A stretch of 64,000 nucleotides of DNA from assembly GCF_000012305.1 (NCBI RefSeq), contig NC_007204.1, forward strand, positions 2,170,001 through 2,234,000, given 5' to 3'. The notes beneath the pieces are model-generated. The model searched no databases. It saw only the letters and a list, made by a program, of their open reading frames with translations, and had not been told where the DNA came from. Made by a program: the position numbers and the translations under genes. Positions 9,986-18,546 of this stretch are shown here, piece after piece. Every line of letters starts with the position of its first letter. Positions within the stretch are counted from its first letter, which is position 1. This DNA is from Psychrobacter arcticus 273-4. Lineage in GTDB: Bacteria > Pseudomonadota > Gammaproteobacteria > Pseudomonadales > Moraxellaceae.

Positions 9986-10639
9986 TTACGATGGATTGTT
10001 CTGATTCATCACATCAATGACTGGCGGCATCGGTTTTGTCAGCTTACCTTCTGCTTGTAACTCTTTAGTGGTTTTGGCATCGATAGCCAGTCCTGCAATC
10101 AACGCAATGTCTTTAACAGGCTTACGCTGACGAGTGGCAAAGCTCACTGGTACCATACGTGCAAACTCATAAATGTACAAATAAGACTCTTCGCCGCCTT
10201 CAAAATCCTCATCATCCTCTAAGCGAATGCCACCAATTTTTGCCAAATCCGTAAGCATCTCATTTTCTTCACTGCTCAGACGACAATCGGTGATACCAAA
10301 GCCGGTCATAAACCCATTTGCCCACTGTTTCAATGCCATTACGCGCTCGTATAAGTCATGTTCATCATCTGGCACAAGCGGCGTATAAGAATAAGCGTCA
10401 TCTTTGTCTTTTAGCTGAAATACCGTGTCTTCGGCTTCTTCGGTCAGCAAGGTCAACGCTTCGTCAGGTAGTGGCGCAAAACTCAGCTCTTCAAATACCT
10501 TCGCCCATACCTGCTCATCAGGCGCATCACAAGCAGTCATCAGCCCCGTCATTAGACCATGTACCTCACTGATAGACACATCAGTCCAGTCGTCAAAAGC
10601 CTTTAGCCAAGTATTCCAGCCAGAGATATTGTCATTCAT
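9986..10639 (-). CDS. UPF0149 (YgfB/YecA) family protein
   Basis: A 217-residue acidic helical protein. The UPF0149 signatures are EVHGLMTGLMTA near the N-terminus and QWANGFMTGFG in the middle; family members are about 180-220 residues. E. coli YgfB lies next to zapA, and the same neighbourhood is seen here with zapA divergent. YgfB relatives have been linked to regulatory roles, but I infer no specific function for this one. The extension after residue 190 (GKLTKPMPPVIDVMNQ) is not part of the core family pattern. Confidence 0.88.
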   Translation of the reverse strand: MNDNISGWNTWLKAFDDWTDVSISEVHGLMTGLMTACDAPDEQVWAKVFEELSFAPLPDEALTLLTEEAEDTVFQLKDKDDAYSYTPLVPDDEHDLYERVMALKQWANGFMTGFGITDCRLSSEENEMLTDLAKIGGIRLEDDEDFEGGEESYLYIYEFARMVPVSFATRQRKPVKDIALIAGLAIDAKTTKELQAEGKLTKPMPPVIDVMNQNNPS

Positions 10640-10878
10640 AATAGATGTCCTAATAATTTATGGTTAATGATTGATAGTTAATAATTGCTTATAAAATAAA
10701 AATAAAAATAAACGCAGCACGATGTTATTGACAAGGCAGCGATTCATAAAAGCAAATAGATCAAGCCCACTGCTGGTAATTACTTTGTTGGTATAGATAT
10801 TATGCGGTCACCTATGGCATTATTAAACGCAGACAACAACATTCATCCACGCTTATTTGTTAAGGATAAAAACTGACC

Positions 10879-11322
10879 ATGTATGACCAACTTAGAATAT
10901 TAGAAAAAATGATACTCGACATCAAAAAACAGTATCAGCTTGTCAGTGCTGAACTTAGCAGCCTCAAGCAACAACCCCTTACCGATCCAAAAGAGCTTAG
11001 CGCCCTAAAAACCAAACTTGATGGCAGCTATACAGAACGTGATGGCGCCAAAAAACAATTTAATGATCTTGATAAGCGCTACCAAAACTTAGCTGAAGCG
11101 CACCACATGATAGGTGAAGAGCAAGATAAATTACACAAGCAGGTTGAGCTGCTAGCACAACAAAATCATGACCTGAAACAGCATAACAATGAATTAAAGC
11201 AGCAGTATAGCGATATTAAGCAGCAAAACAGTGACTTAAAAAAGAAGAATGAATTGGCAGCGGAGCGTACACAAGTGGTATTACAACGCTTAACCCGTAT
11301 TGATCAAACAGAGAGCCAGTAG
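10879..11322 (+). CDS. Coiled-coil protein upstream of zapA (TIGR02449/ZapB-like)
   Basis: A 147-residue, almost wholly coiled-coil protein rich in Gln, Lys and Asp; the region 90-130 repeats the units QQNHDLKQHNNELKQQYSDI. Small coiled-coil proteins of the TIGR02449 type occur between ygfB and zapA in many gammaproteobacteria and resemble ZapB, so a role in Z-ring assembly is likely by context. It is longer than the usual 65-75 residues. The next gene, zapA, starts 107 bases downstream. Confidence 0.72.
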   Translation: MYDQLRILEKMILDIKKQYQLVSAELSSLKQQPLTDPKELSALKTKLDGSYTERDGAKKQFNDLDKRYQNLAEAHHMIGEEQDKLHKQVELLAQQNHDLKQHNNELKQQYSDIKQQNSDLKKKNELAAERTQVVLQRLTRIDQTESQ

Positions 11323-11429
11323 TCGCTTGTAGTTGAAAATTATCACTATTTTTATTAATGAAGCTCGCAAACGCTCACTATAACAGCATACCTCTTCCAC
11401 TTTATTGACCAGACATTGTAGGATTTATC

Positions 11430-11876
11430 ATGACCGACAACCATAACAAAATCACAGAAAAACAGCTGCAAAATAGCCCAGTAAAAAAATCTCAAGTAGA
11501 AAATAGTCAGGCACAAAAAATTGTATCAAATAATGCAAATATGCAAAGCAGCGCCGCTGCTAAAGTAAATAGCGCACCTGAGCCGCAAATCAAGAAAGTA
11601 GATATTGCAATAGCAGGGGTGACCTATCCTATCTATTGCCCAGTACATGAACAAGAAGAGTTACGTTCAGCAGTTTCTTATATCAACGACTATGCACTCA
11701 ATCTAAAAAGAGACGCACCGAGTCTTAGCCAAGAAAGCTTATTGGTATTATGCTGCTTAAATTTATATGAGAAAATCCAAACTCATGAAAGAAACGAAAA
11801 AGATCATGGGCAACAGGATAAGCAGTCTATGGCTTTGCTAAATAAAGTTATTCAAGACGCTCATTCTATTTTATAA
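11430..11876 (+). CDS. zapA: Cell division protein ZapA
   Basis: A 148-residue protein with an N-terminal disordered Asn/Gln/Lys-rich extension of about 55 residues and a ZapA domain (VDIAIAGVTYPIYCPVHEQ, then ELRSAVSYINDYALNLK and a C-terminal helix). ZapA cross-links FtsZ filaments at midcell. The usual family length is 100-110, so the extension is notable. TAGGA precedes the ATG. In many relatives the 6S RNA gene follows zapA, but here a terminator and a MITE-like element follow directly. Confidence 0.88.
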   Translation: MTDNHNKITEKQLQNSPVKKSQVENSQAQKIVSNNANMQSSAAAKVNSAPEPQIKKVDIAIAGVTYPIYCPVHEQEELRSAVSYINDYALNLKRDAPSLSQESLLVLCCLNLYEKIQTHERNEKDHGQQDKQSMALLNKVIQDAHSIL

Positions 11877-11909
11877 GCCAATACTGTTCATGATGCTTAT
11901 AAATACATC

Positions 11910-11941
11910 AAACGCTTAGTCACTAAAACTAAGCGTTTTTT
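11910..11941 (+). terminator. Terminator of zapA
   Basis: Perfect 11-bp stem AAACGCTTAGT / ACTAAGCGTTT around a 7-base loop, followed by T-rich sequence, 33 bases after the zapA stop. Confidence 0.9.
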
Positions 11942-11947
11942 AAAACC

Positions 11948-12095
11948 TATAGTCGGTGAAAAGTAATATCGATACAATACAACACAACACGTACTACTGG
12001 TGCAAATTTTTCTTGCTTGCTGTGCCTACGCAGACAGAGGCTGCAAAAAAATGACACCAGCAATACGGTAGCGACTTTAAAGTATTTCAACGATA
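11948..12095. repeat. MITE-like element, 138-bp class, copy 3 (expanded)
   Basis: Reverse orientation: TATAGTCGGTGAAAAG to TTTCAACGATA. About 10 bases longer than the 138-bp norm because the ACAAC/ACAAT units near 11975 are duplicated. The right end is CGATA rather than CTATA, so this copy is slightly diverged. Confidence 0.9.
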
Positions 12096-12114
12096 GATAA
12101 GCCTGTTTTTATAC

Positions 12115-12414
12115 TTATGGCTGATAAACCTTACCTGCATGAAAATCTGCTTGGTGTTCATAATTGCAAAAGAACAGCTCGCCAGATGCTGATTTATCAA
12201 TACTCTCTGACGTTGTATGGGTATCGGCATTAACAGCGCTTTCAAGCACACCACGATACTCAGCCAAGCTATTGCCACAAAAGGCGCATTGACGCGGTGT
12301 AATGATATCGCCTTTTTTGGGCATCATACTTTTGGGCGCGCGCGGGTACATAAACTTATAAAACCCCCACATCGAAACCCAGATGATGATAATGATAATG
12401 ATAACAGCTAACAC
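12115..12414 (-). CDS. PP0621-like membrane-anchored zinc-ribbon protein
   Basis: A 99-residue protein: one N-terminal membrane helix (hydrophobic Ile-rich stretch from residue 3), then a small metal-binding domain with CAFCG and FFCNYEH/H, resembling the PP0621 family of short proteins with one helix and a CxxC...C...H cluster. The function is unknown. Translation begins at GTG, with GAAGGAG eight bases upstream. The segment between the cysteine pairs (about residues 55-78) is longer than in the family members I recall. Confidence 0.7.
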   Translation of the reverse strand: MLAVIIIIIIIWVSMWGFYKFMYPRAPKSMMPKKGDIITPRQCAFCGNSLAEYRGVLESAVNADTHTTSESIDKSASGELFFCNYEHQADFHAGKVYQP

Positions 12415-12476
12415 GGCAGCGCTCCTTCAAATATGGCTGAATACATTCTAAACGCAACACTTCAGAATAATCATAT

Positions 12477-12507
12477 AAAAAACTGGCTACATTGAGCCAG
12501 TTTTTTA
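12477..12507 (-). terminator. Terminator of glyS
   Basis: AACTGGCT / AGCCAGTT stem with a 6-base loop; A/T runs on both sides make it bidirectional. It lies 40 bases past the glyS stop. Confidence 0.85.
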
Positions 12508-12546
12508 TTTTAGAAATTAAATGAGGTGGCAATTATACTTACGATA

Positions 12547-14640
12547 TTATAACTGCAACTCACTGATATCGGCGACCGTCAAGAATAAAGCACGCACTTG
12601 CTTAAGCAGCGCTAAGCGATTGGCTTTAAGTGCTGCATCTTCACTATTCACCATCACATCAGCAAAGAACTGCGTCAATGGCGCATCTAGACTGACCAGG
12701 GTCTGCAGTACTTGCGTATAGTTGGCAGTATCAAGTAATGGCATCACATCCAATTGCGCTTGTTGCACCGTCTGATATAGAGACTTTTCAACCTCCTCAG
12801 TCAGTAGCGATGCATTAACCTCATTGGCTACCGCGCCTTCAGATTTCGCCAAAATATTCGCAACGCGCTTGTTTGAATCCGCCAACATCGACGCTTGTGG
12901 CAATTCGCTAAACGTTTGAACGGCACGAATACGCTGATCAAAATCAAGCGGCATGTGCGGATTAATCGCCTGTACTGCCTGAATGGTATCGACGCTAACG
13001 CCTTGCTCAGTATACATCGCCCGATAGCGCGAATTTAAAAACGCCATCACTTGAGTAAAGGTATCACCCATCTTGGCAATCTTGCTACCGTCGCTAGTGC
13101 TATAGCCTTTAATCGCTTGTTCGACCAACGCCACTAGATTAATGGGCAACTGCTTTTCAATCAAAATACGCAAAATACCAATTGCTGAACGACGTAAGCT
13201 AAACGGGTCTTTTGAGCCAGTCGGCGCTTGACCAATGGCAAAAATACCCACTAGCGTATCTAAGCGATCTGCCAATGCTAAGCAAATCCCAACCGCTGTC
13301 TTTGGTAATACATCACCGCTGAACTTAGGCAAATATTGCTCTTCTAAACTTGCTGCCACCGCTTCAGGCTCATTATTCAGACGCGCATAATAAGTACCAG
13401 CGATACCTTGCAACTCAGGATACTCACCGACCAATGAGCTTGCCAAATCTGCTTTGGACAAAATGCCTGCACGCACCGTTTCATTGATATCAATCTCTTG
13501 CCCTTGCTGCTGCATCAAGGTAGCAATAAAAGCAGCAAGCTTAGCAATACGCTCAGACTTTTCCCAAATCGTACCTAGCTTATCTTGGAACACACGGTTT
13601 TTAAGATTTTCAGTCAATACAAATAGCGGCTGCTTTTGATCTTGTAAGAAGAAAAACTCTGCATCAGCCAAACGCGGGCGCACAACTTTCTCATTACCTT
13701 CAATAATCTGCTTAGGGTCTTTAGATTCAATATTGGTAATAAAGATAAAGTATGGCTGCAATTTGCCTTCTTTATCCGTTAAGCAAAAATACTTTTGATC
13801 TGCTTGCATGGTAGAGATAAGCGCTTCTTGTGGCACTTGTAAAAAGCGCGGCTCAAAGCTGGCACGCAGCGCAATTGGAAAATCAACCAAGGCAGTGACT
13901 TCATCTAACAAGCTCTGCGGTACGATAGCGTCAGAGTTGACCTCGTCTGCCAAGGCTTTGACTTGATTTTTAATCAGCATTTGACGCTTATCAAAGTCAG
14001 CCACAACTTTTAAGCCGTCAAGTAGTTGCTCATAATCGTTGGCATGCGCAATAGTATGGTAATCAGGACTATGGAAGCGATGACCACGCGTTTGATTTCC
14101 AGTCTGATGACCTTGGATAGTGGCATTAATGACAGCATCATCTTGCATCAATACTGCCCACTGTACTGGACGGACGAACTCATTGCGACTCGCGCCTGAA
14201 CGCATACGCTTAGCAATTGGCAAATTATCAAGCGCGGTCTGAAAAATAGTAGGCAGCAGCTCAGTGGTCGCTTGACCCTGTACAGTTTGTACGTAACCGA
14301 CGTAATCACCTTTATCGGTGTTAATAGTCGTCAACTCGCTGGCTTCAATACCCAAGCCTTTTGCAAATCCCATCGCCGCACGAGTAGGATTACCCTCAGC
14401 ATCAAACGCCGCTTTAATCGCAGGTCCACGTTTTTCTTCAGTACGATCCGGCTGCTTAGCGCTAATACCTTTAATCTGAATCGCTAAACGGCGCGGTGCC
14501 ACAAAGGCTTTGATGCTATCAAAGGTAATGTTAGCTGCGGCTGACTGTATAATGAAGCTTTGCTGCAATGCATCACGTAAAGTTTTTAGGCTTTTTGGAG
14601 GTAGCTCTTCACACCCCAGTTCAAATAAAATGGTACTCAT
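12547..14640 (-). CDS. glyS: Glycyl-tRNA synthetase beta subunit
   Basis: A 697-residue beta chain of the heterotetrameric GlyRS, responsible for tRNA recognition in the cytosol. It starts with the typical LFELGCEELPPKSLK, contains the conserved middle segment around FLQVPQEALISTMQADQKYF and the HD-like/anticodon-binding C-terminal half (LADRLDTLVGIFAIG, GSKDPFSLRRSAIGILRI). Length is normal (about 690). It follows glyQ by nine bases, so the two are translated from one message. Confidence 0.97.
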   Translation of the reverse strand: MSTILFELGCEELPPKSLKTLRDALQQSFIIQSAAANITFDSIKAFVAPRRLAIQIKGISAKQPDRTEEKRGPAIKAAFDAEGNPTRAAMGFAKGLGIEASELTTINTDKGDYVGYVQTVQGQATTELLPTIFQTALDNLPIAKRMRSGASRNEFVRPVQWAVLMQDDAVINATIQGHQTGNQTRGHRFHSPDYHTIAHANDYEQLLDGLKVVADFDKRQMLIKNQVKALADEVNSDAIVPQSLLDEVTALVDFPIALRASFEPRFLQVPQEALISTMQADQKYFCLTDKEGKLQPYFIFITNIESKDPKQIIEGNEKVVRPRLADAEFFFLQDQKQPLFVLTENLKNRVFQDKLGTIWEKSERIAKLAAFIATLMQQQGQEIDINETVRAGILSKADLASSLVGEYPELQGIAGTYYARLNNEPEAVAASLEEQYLPKFSGDVLPKTAVGICLALADRLDTLVGIFAIGQAPTGSKDPFSLRRSAIGILRILIEKQLPINLVALVEQAIKGYSTSDGSKIAKMGDTFTQVMAFLNSRYRAMYTEQGVSVDTIQAVQAINPHMPLDFDQRIRAVQTFSELPQASMLADSNKRVANILAKSEGAVANEVNASLLTEEVEKSLYQTVQQAQLDVMPLLDTANYTQVLQTLVSLDAPLTQFFADVMVNSEDAALKANRLALLKQVRALFLTVADISELQL

Positions 14641-14649
14641 GGGATGCTC

Positions 14650-15699
14650 CTATTTATTGTTATTAGTAGATTGGCTGTTATCGGTAGGTTGATTGCTTTC
14701 TATACTCTCAACGGTTTCTTCTTTTGGCAAATACTTATCAAGCGCCGCTTGACGATGCGCCTCGTCTGCCAATGGGAAACCCAGTTTTGCACGCGCTTCA
14801 ACATAACCAAAGGCAACCTTGCGTGCCAGCGTACGTACGCGCAAAATAAAGCGCTGACGCTCAGTGACTGAAATTGCACCGCGTGCATCAAGTAAATTAA
14901 AGGCATGCGAGGCTTTCAGTACCATCTCGTAAGCTGGTAATGGTAAGCCGGCTTCAACCAGCTTATCTGCTTGCTGCTCATAGAAGTCGAACATTTGCCC
15001 CATCATCGGCACATCAGCGTGCTCAAAGTTATAGGTAGACTGCTCAACTTCATTTTGATGGAAGACATCGCCATAAGTAACACGACCAAACTCACCATCT
15101 GCCCAAACCAAATCATAAACACTATCGACGCCTTGTACATACATCGCTAGACGCTCAAGACCGTACGTAATCTCGCCTGTCACGGGGAAACACTCAATAC
15201 CGCCCACTTGCTGGAAATATGTAAACTGAGTCACTTCCATACCGTTTAGCCAAATCTCCCAACCAAGTCCCCACGCACCTAGCGTTGGTGACTCCCAATT
15301 ATCTTCAACAAAACGCACATCATGCACCAATGGATCAATACCAATTGCCTCAAGCGAGCCTAAATATAGCTCTTGGATATTGGGCGGATTGGGCTTGAGC
15401 ACGACTTGAAACTGATAATAATGTTGCAAACGGTTTGGGTTGTCACCGTAGCGACCATCGGTTGGACGACGTGATGGCTGCACATAAGCAGCATTCCAAC
15501 GCTCAGGACCTAATGAGCGCAAAAACGTCGCCGTATGAAAGGTGCCTGCGCCAACTTCCATATCATAAGGCTGCAAGATAACGCAGCCCTTATCCGCCCA
15601 ATAATTCTGTAAGGTTATGATTAAATCTTGAAAGGTCATCGGTTCGGCGTTCTTCGCTTGGGATGTCATAGTTTGAGACGTCATAGTTTGGGTTGTCAT
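14650..15699 (-). CDS. glyQ: Glycyl-tRNA synthetase alpha subunit
   Basis: A 349-residue class II aminoacyl-tRNA synthetase catalytic subunit. Core motifs: [38 protein letters not shown], the motif-2 like [17 protein letters not shown] and [22 protein letters not shown]. The family length is about 300; this protein has a short N-terminal TM(T)SQ repeat (roughly residues 1-20) and a low-complexity C-terminal tail (Asn/Gln/Ser-rich after residue 330). The tail and repeat look like recent slippage and do not affect the catalytic core. Confidence 0.97.
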   Translation of the reverse strand: MTTQTMTSQTMTSQAKNAEPMTFQDLIITLQNYWADKGCVILQPYDMEVGAGTFHTATFLRSLGPERWNAAYVQPSRRPTDGRYGDNPNRLQHYYQFQVVLKPNPPNIQELYLGSLEAIGIDPLVHDVRFVEDNWESPTLGAWGLGWEIWLNGMEVTQFTYFQQVGGIECFPVTGEITYGLERLAMYVQGVDSVYDLVWADGEFGRVTYGDVFHQNEVEQSTYNFEHADVPMMGQMFDFYEQQADKLVEAGLPLPAYEMVLKASHAFNLLDARGAISVTERQRFILRVRTLARKVAFGYVEARAKLGFPLADEAHRQAALDKYLPKEETVESIESNQPTDNSQSTNNNK

Positions 15700-15909
15700 A
15701 GTAAAGCCACTGTGAATGAGTGTTATAAGATAAATCTTTGATAGCGCTCGTATCGCTTACGCAGCAACGATGCTATTTGCCTGCTCACCTTACTAAAAAT
15801 TGACGATTTTATCTATATTTACCTGAACTAAATTTATATATCAGGCAGCGATATCAATTTTGGTAAGCAATTAATGACTAAAACCTAGGGCTAAAGACAG
15901 TCATTATGA

Positions 15910-15947
15910 TAAACAAAAAAAATACCCAAATGCGCGAGCATCTGGGC
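15910..15947 (-). terminator. Terminator of the PspC gene (minus strand)
   Basis: CCCAGATGC and GCATTTGGG (8 of 9 paired) around TCGC, followed on the minus strand by TATTTTTTTTG. It terminates leftward transcription from the PspC gene. Confidence 0.75.
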
Positions 15948-16000
15948 AGGAGGAAAGGTATGTCTCGAGCATCCTGATTGATCAGGCTTTTTGTTTTTTT
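15920..16000 (+). ncRNA. Candidate small RNA ending in an orphan terminator
   Basis: On the plus strand, a GCGA-capped hairpin (15925-15946) is followed by an unpaired AGGAGGAAAGG stretch and a second hairpin CCTGA-TTGA-TCAGG with a long U-tract (15973-16000). No plus-strand gene precedes this terminator, which suggests a short independent transcript. No promoter was recognised and the family is not known to me, so this is tentative. The rest of the glyQ-PspC spacer (15700-15915) shows nothing further. Confidence 0.3.
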
Positions 16001-16074
16001 GGGCACGACTATTTCTTATTGGTATTTTTTACTTTATCACTACTATTATAAATCAATTCTTATAAATCAATGCA

Positions 16075-16287
16075 TTACCGATAAGACTGGCTGCTTGCTT
16101 TAGGCATAACGATCCATAAAATAATATAGATCAAAATACCAGGTACTGCTGCACTCAAGGTTGAGATAATAAAAAATAGTAATCTCACCCACGTTGGTGA
16201 CCAACCGACATATTCTGCAATGCCACCCATCACGCCCGCTATCATGCGATTGTTCTGTGAACGATGCAATTTTGCTAACTTAGCCAA
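16075..16287 (-). CDS. PspC-domain small membrane protein
   Basis: A 70-residue protein with a PspC pattern: basic start, then NRMIAGVMGGIAEYVGWSP, a hydrophobic hairpin (TWVRLLFFIISTLSAAVPGILIY written as two helices) and ILWIVMPK. PspC relatives take part in envelope-stress responses at the inner membrane. No pspA or pspB is nearby, so this is an orphan. The start codon is TTG at 16287, with AGAGG eight bases upstream. Confidence 0.88.
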   Translation of the reverse strand: MAKLAKLHRSQNNRMIAGVMGGIAEYVGWSPTWVRLLFFIISTLSAAVPGILIYIILWIVMPKASSQSYR

Positions 16288-16783
16288 ATCAAATACCTCT
16301 TTTATATTATTTATATTTTTATGAACATTCTATATCTTGGTATCTCTTACTTCTTTTACAAATTATCTCTAAAAACTGAGTTCCTAAAAACATTATAGTT
16401 GCTTTTTATTCGTCCGTTTTATTATTTCCTTGAACTTATGAATAAGTATAGCAATCATTCATATTTTCTCTGTTGACTATATAGACGTGCTTTGTGAATT
16501 TATGCTACTTAAGCTTACTCTAACCTCTCATTAATACGCGTAAACCACTGATTTTAAATAGTTATTTCAAATTGTTTCAATAACTACTTTGTTTCTCATA
16601 TATTACATCTTTTGTTACAATCTCATTATTTTCTAATAAGAATTAGCTATTATATTTTATGCCACCAACCTAAAAAATTATCATTGATATACATGGTGGA
16701 TAGAGAATAACAATTTGAACCGCCCCGACTATAGCGTCTAATAGATAAAATGGCGGATTGCTTAGATTAGTGCTACAACTGGT
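16288..16783. other. AT-rich spacer without a recognisable gene
   Basis: About 500 bases of very AT-rich sequence upstream of the PspC gene. I see no frame with a ribosome-binding site, no strong hairpin and no transposon end, apart from the MITE-like element that begins at 16784. Confidence 0.5.
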
Positions 16784-16929
16784 AGTCGTAAGCCCAGTAT
16801 AAAAACGATACAGCGGGACTGGAATGAATTTTTTGCAGCCTCTGTCTGCGCAGGCACAGCACGCCAGAAAAATTTATACCAGTGCCGCGTTAAAACATGA
16901 TGTATCTACTTTATTTGGAATCGACTATA
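16784..16929. repeat. MITE-like element, 146-bp class, copy 2
   Basis: Same architecture as the 1720 copy, ending ATCGACTATA. The left end reads TAGTCGTAAGCC, and a TAGTCGTAAGCC string occurs again right after the right end (16928-16939), so the borders are slightly rearranged. Its sequence provides a false ATG reading into the downstream gene. Confidence 0.85.
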
Positions 16930-16988
16930 GTCGTAAGCCATTTACTTTATTTATCTACTATCATTCATTTACTAACAAGGAGGTTAGT

Positions 16989-17276
16989 ATGTTTGTTACT
17001 CAGCAAAAGCGAATGTCCAAGCGCACTCTTGAGCAGTGGCTCAGTGAGTACTCGGTCAGTCATCAAAATCTTATCAATAAGAAAATCCATTTGCTCTGTG
17101 TTCCGGCTATTTTTGTCAGTCTACTCGGGATTGGCATGTCACTATCCGTTTGGTTTACCTTGATAATGAGCGCCTTGGTATTGTTGTTTTACATGCGCTT
17201 ATCGACGCCGCTATTTATGGCGATGGGTATATTTATTCTAAGCGAGCCAGTGAATGATCAGGTAATATCATACTGA
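16989..17276 (+). CDS. DUF962/Mpo1-like membrane protein, probably truncated
   Basis: A 95-residue protein beginning MFVTQQKRMSKRT, with the Mpo1/YGL010w family start: EQWLSEYSVSHQNLINKKIHLLCVPAIFVS, then membrane helices. Full-length members are about 160-200 residues and carry a second conserved half (a W..QF..GH region), which is missing here; the last 13 residues (ILSEPVNDQVISY) do not look like the family. A frameshift or deletion probably removed the C-terminal half. AAGGAGG five bases before ATG at 16989 fixes the start; the longer frame from 16824 is read out of the MITE. Confidence 0.6.
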   Translation: MFVTQQKRMSKRTLEQWLSEYSVSHQNLINKKIHLLCVPAIFVSLLGIGMSLSVWFTLIMSALVLLFYMRLSTPLFMAMGIFILSEPVNDQVISY

Positions 17277-17341
17277 CAATTGCTATTATTTTTGGATAAC
17301 GGTTTGAACGATATTACCTATAATCTTTTAATAAAATAAAG

Positions 17342-17378
17342 AAGCGCCACCCAACAAACTGTTGAGTGGCGCTTTTTA
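17342..17378. terminator. Bidirectional terminator between convergent genes
   Basis: AGCGCCACCCAACA and TGTTGAGTGGCGCT form a 14-bp stem with one mismatch around AAC, with A-run on the left and T-run on the right. Confidence 0.9.
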
Positions 17379-17428
17379 TATCTAGAACACGTCTGATGTA
17401 GTCGCTATAAATTCAATACAGTCAACTA

Positions 17429-18037
17429 TTAACCAAATACCTTGAGTCGCTTGTTGAGCGGCTCAAATGCTTTATCGCCTGCTGGCTGCTCAATAGCGCC
17501 AAACACCATCTGCGCAACCAATTCCCAATCCCTATCCACATCCCAAGTCTCAGCCACTTTGGCATCAATAACAGGGTTATAGTGCTGTAAGCTTGCACCG
17601 ATATTTACGCTCGCCAAGGCTGTCCAAATCACATATTGATGCATGGCACTGGTATGCTGCGCCCAAATTGGGAACTTATCTGCATATAAAGGAGCTTTTT
17701 CTTGTAGGGCTCTAATAACCTTATGATCTTCAAAGAACAATACCGTACCAGCACCGGCTTTAAAGCTGTCTATTTTTTGTTTGGTTGAGGCAAATTGCTC
17801 ATCATTATCGACGATACTGCGCAAGGTATCTTCAGTCAGTTGCCAGAGTTTATGATGCTCATCGCCAAACAAGACAATGATTCGGGTTGACTGCGAGTTA
17901 AACGATGAAGGCGTATGCAAAATAGCATGCTCGACCAATTTAACCACTTCACTATTTGATACCGGTAACTGACTACTCAAAGCATAAATCGAACGGCGCT
18001 GCTCAACAAGTTGCTGCAATTTTTGTAATTCCGACAT
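17429..18037 (-). CDS. Nitroreductase family protein (Frm2/Hbn1-like)
   Basis: A 202-residue FMN-dependent oxidoreductase-like protein. The N-terminal RRSIYAL segment with TPSSFNSQSTRIIVLFG matches the Hbn1/Frm2/CinD-type nitroreductases (about 200 residues); the central segment WAQHTSAMHQYVIWTALASVNIGASLQHYNP is the typical flavin/dimer helix region. It probably reduces quinones or nitro compounds with NAD(P)H in the cytosol; the physiological substrate is unknown. Stands alone between a terminator and an IS graveyard. Confidence 0.88.
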   Translation of the reverse strand: MSELQKLQQLVEQRRSIYALSSQLPVSNSEVVKLVEHAILHTPSSFNSQSTRIIVLFGDEHHKLWQLTEDTLRSIVDNDEQFASTKQKIDSFKAGAGTVLFFEDHKVIRALQEKAPLYADKFPIWAQHTSAMHQYVIWTALASVNIGASLQHYNPVIDAKVAETWDVDRDWELVAQMVFGAIEQPAGDKAFEPLNKRLKVFG

Positions 18038-18236
18038 AATATCTCTCCCAATTAGATAAGTTATTATAAGAAATATCCATTCAAAACAACATTTAATTTT
18101 GTAAATAATCTTAATAATAATAAAAAAAGGAAAGATATATTAATAAATAAATCAAACGTCACCCAATCTCTGATTAAGTGCCGTTCCTATCATAAAAGCT
18201 ATCGTTTATTAATCTAGGGGCTGTAGTAGATAAGGA

Positions 18237-18533
18237 TTAAATATCACACCATTTTCTCAGAGTTTTAAGTTGATTAGATGGTGACCCATAGTTAAATCTA
18301 AACTCACACTCTTTTAAAAATAAATGGAAATACTTCTTATCAATGCCATTGATGTGATTGTTTTTACCGCAAGTAAACTCTTTAGAGTGATTGACTCTGA
18401 AATGTTTAAAGTCGCTCACATCTAATGCATTGTAACTTCGGTAGCTATCAGTATAAACAAAGCTGTCAGGCTTGATAACGGGCCTTAGCGTACTTTGTTT
18501 GGTGTCTGGGTAATCATCCCAACGATAAGATGC
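18237..18533 (-). pseudogene. IS1595-family transposase, C-terminal fragment
   Basis: The minus strand encodes about 98 residues from ASYRWDDYPDTKQSTLR through YTDSYRSYNALDVSDF and HSKEFTCGKNNHINGID to LKECEFRFNYGSPSNQL, characteristic of the ISXO2-like DDE domain. The N-terminal half is missing (the IS3 element starts where it should continue). Between NHINGI and DKKYFHLF about 17 residues, including the usual ENFW motif, have been lost in frame, so it is inactive. Confidence 0.8.
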
Positions 18534-18546
18534 TAATCAAATAGAA

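Noticed and set aside
11877..12000. Possible 6S RNA gene (ssrS) after zapA
   Set aside because: Many gammaproteobacteria have it here, but a zapA terminator and a MITE occupy the position; no 6S-like fold was recognised.
16824..16988. N-terminal extension of the DUF962 frame (MNFLQPLSAQAQHARK)
   Set aside because: Encoded by the MITE; the ATG at 16989 has a strong ribosome-binding site.
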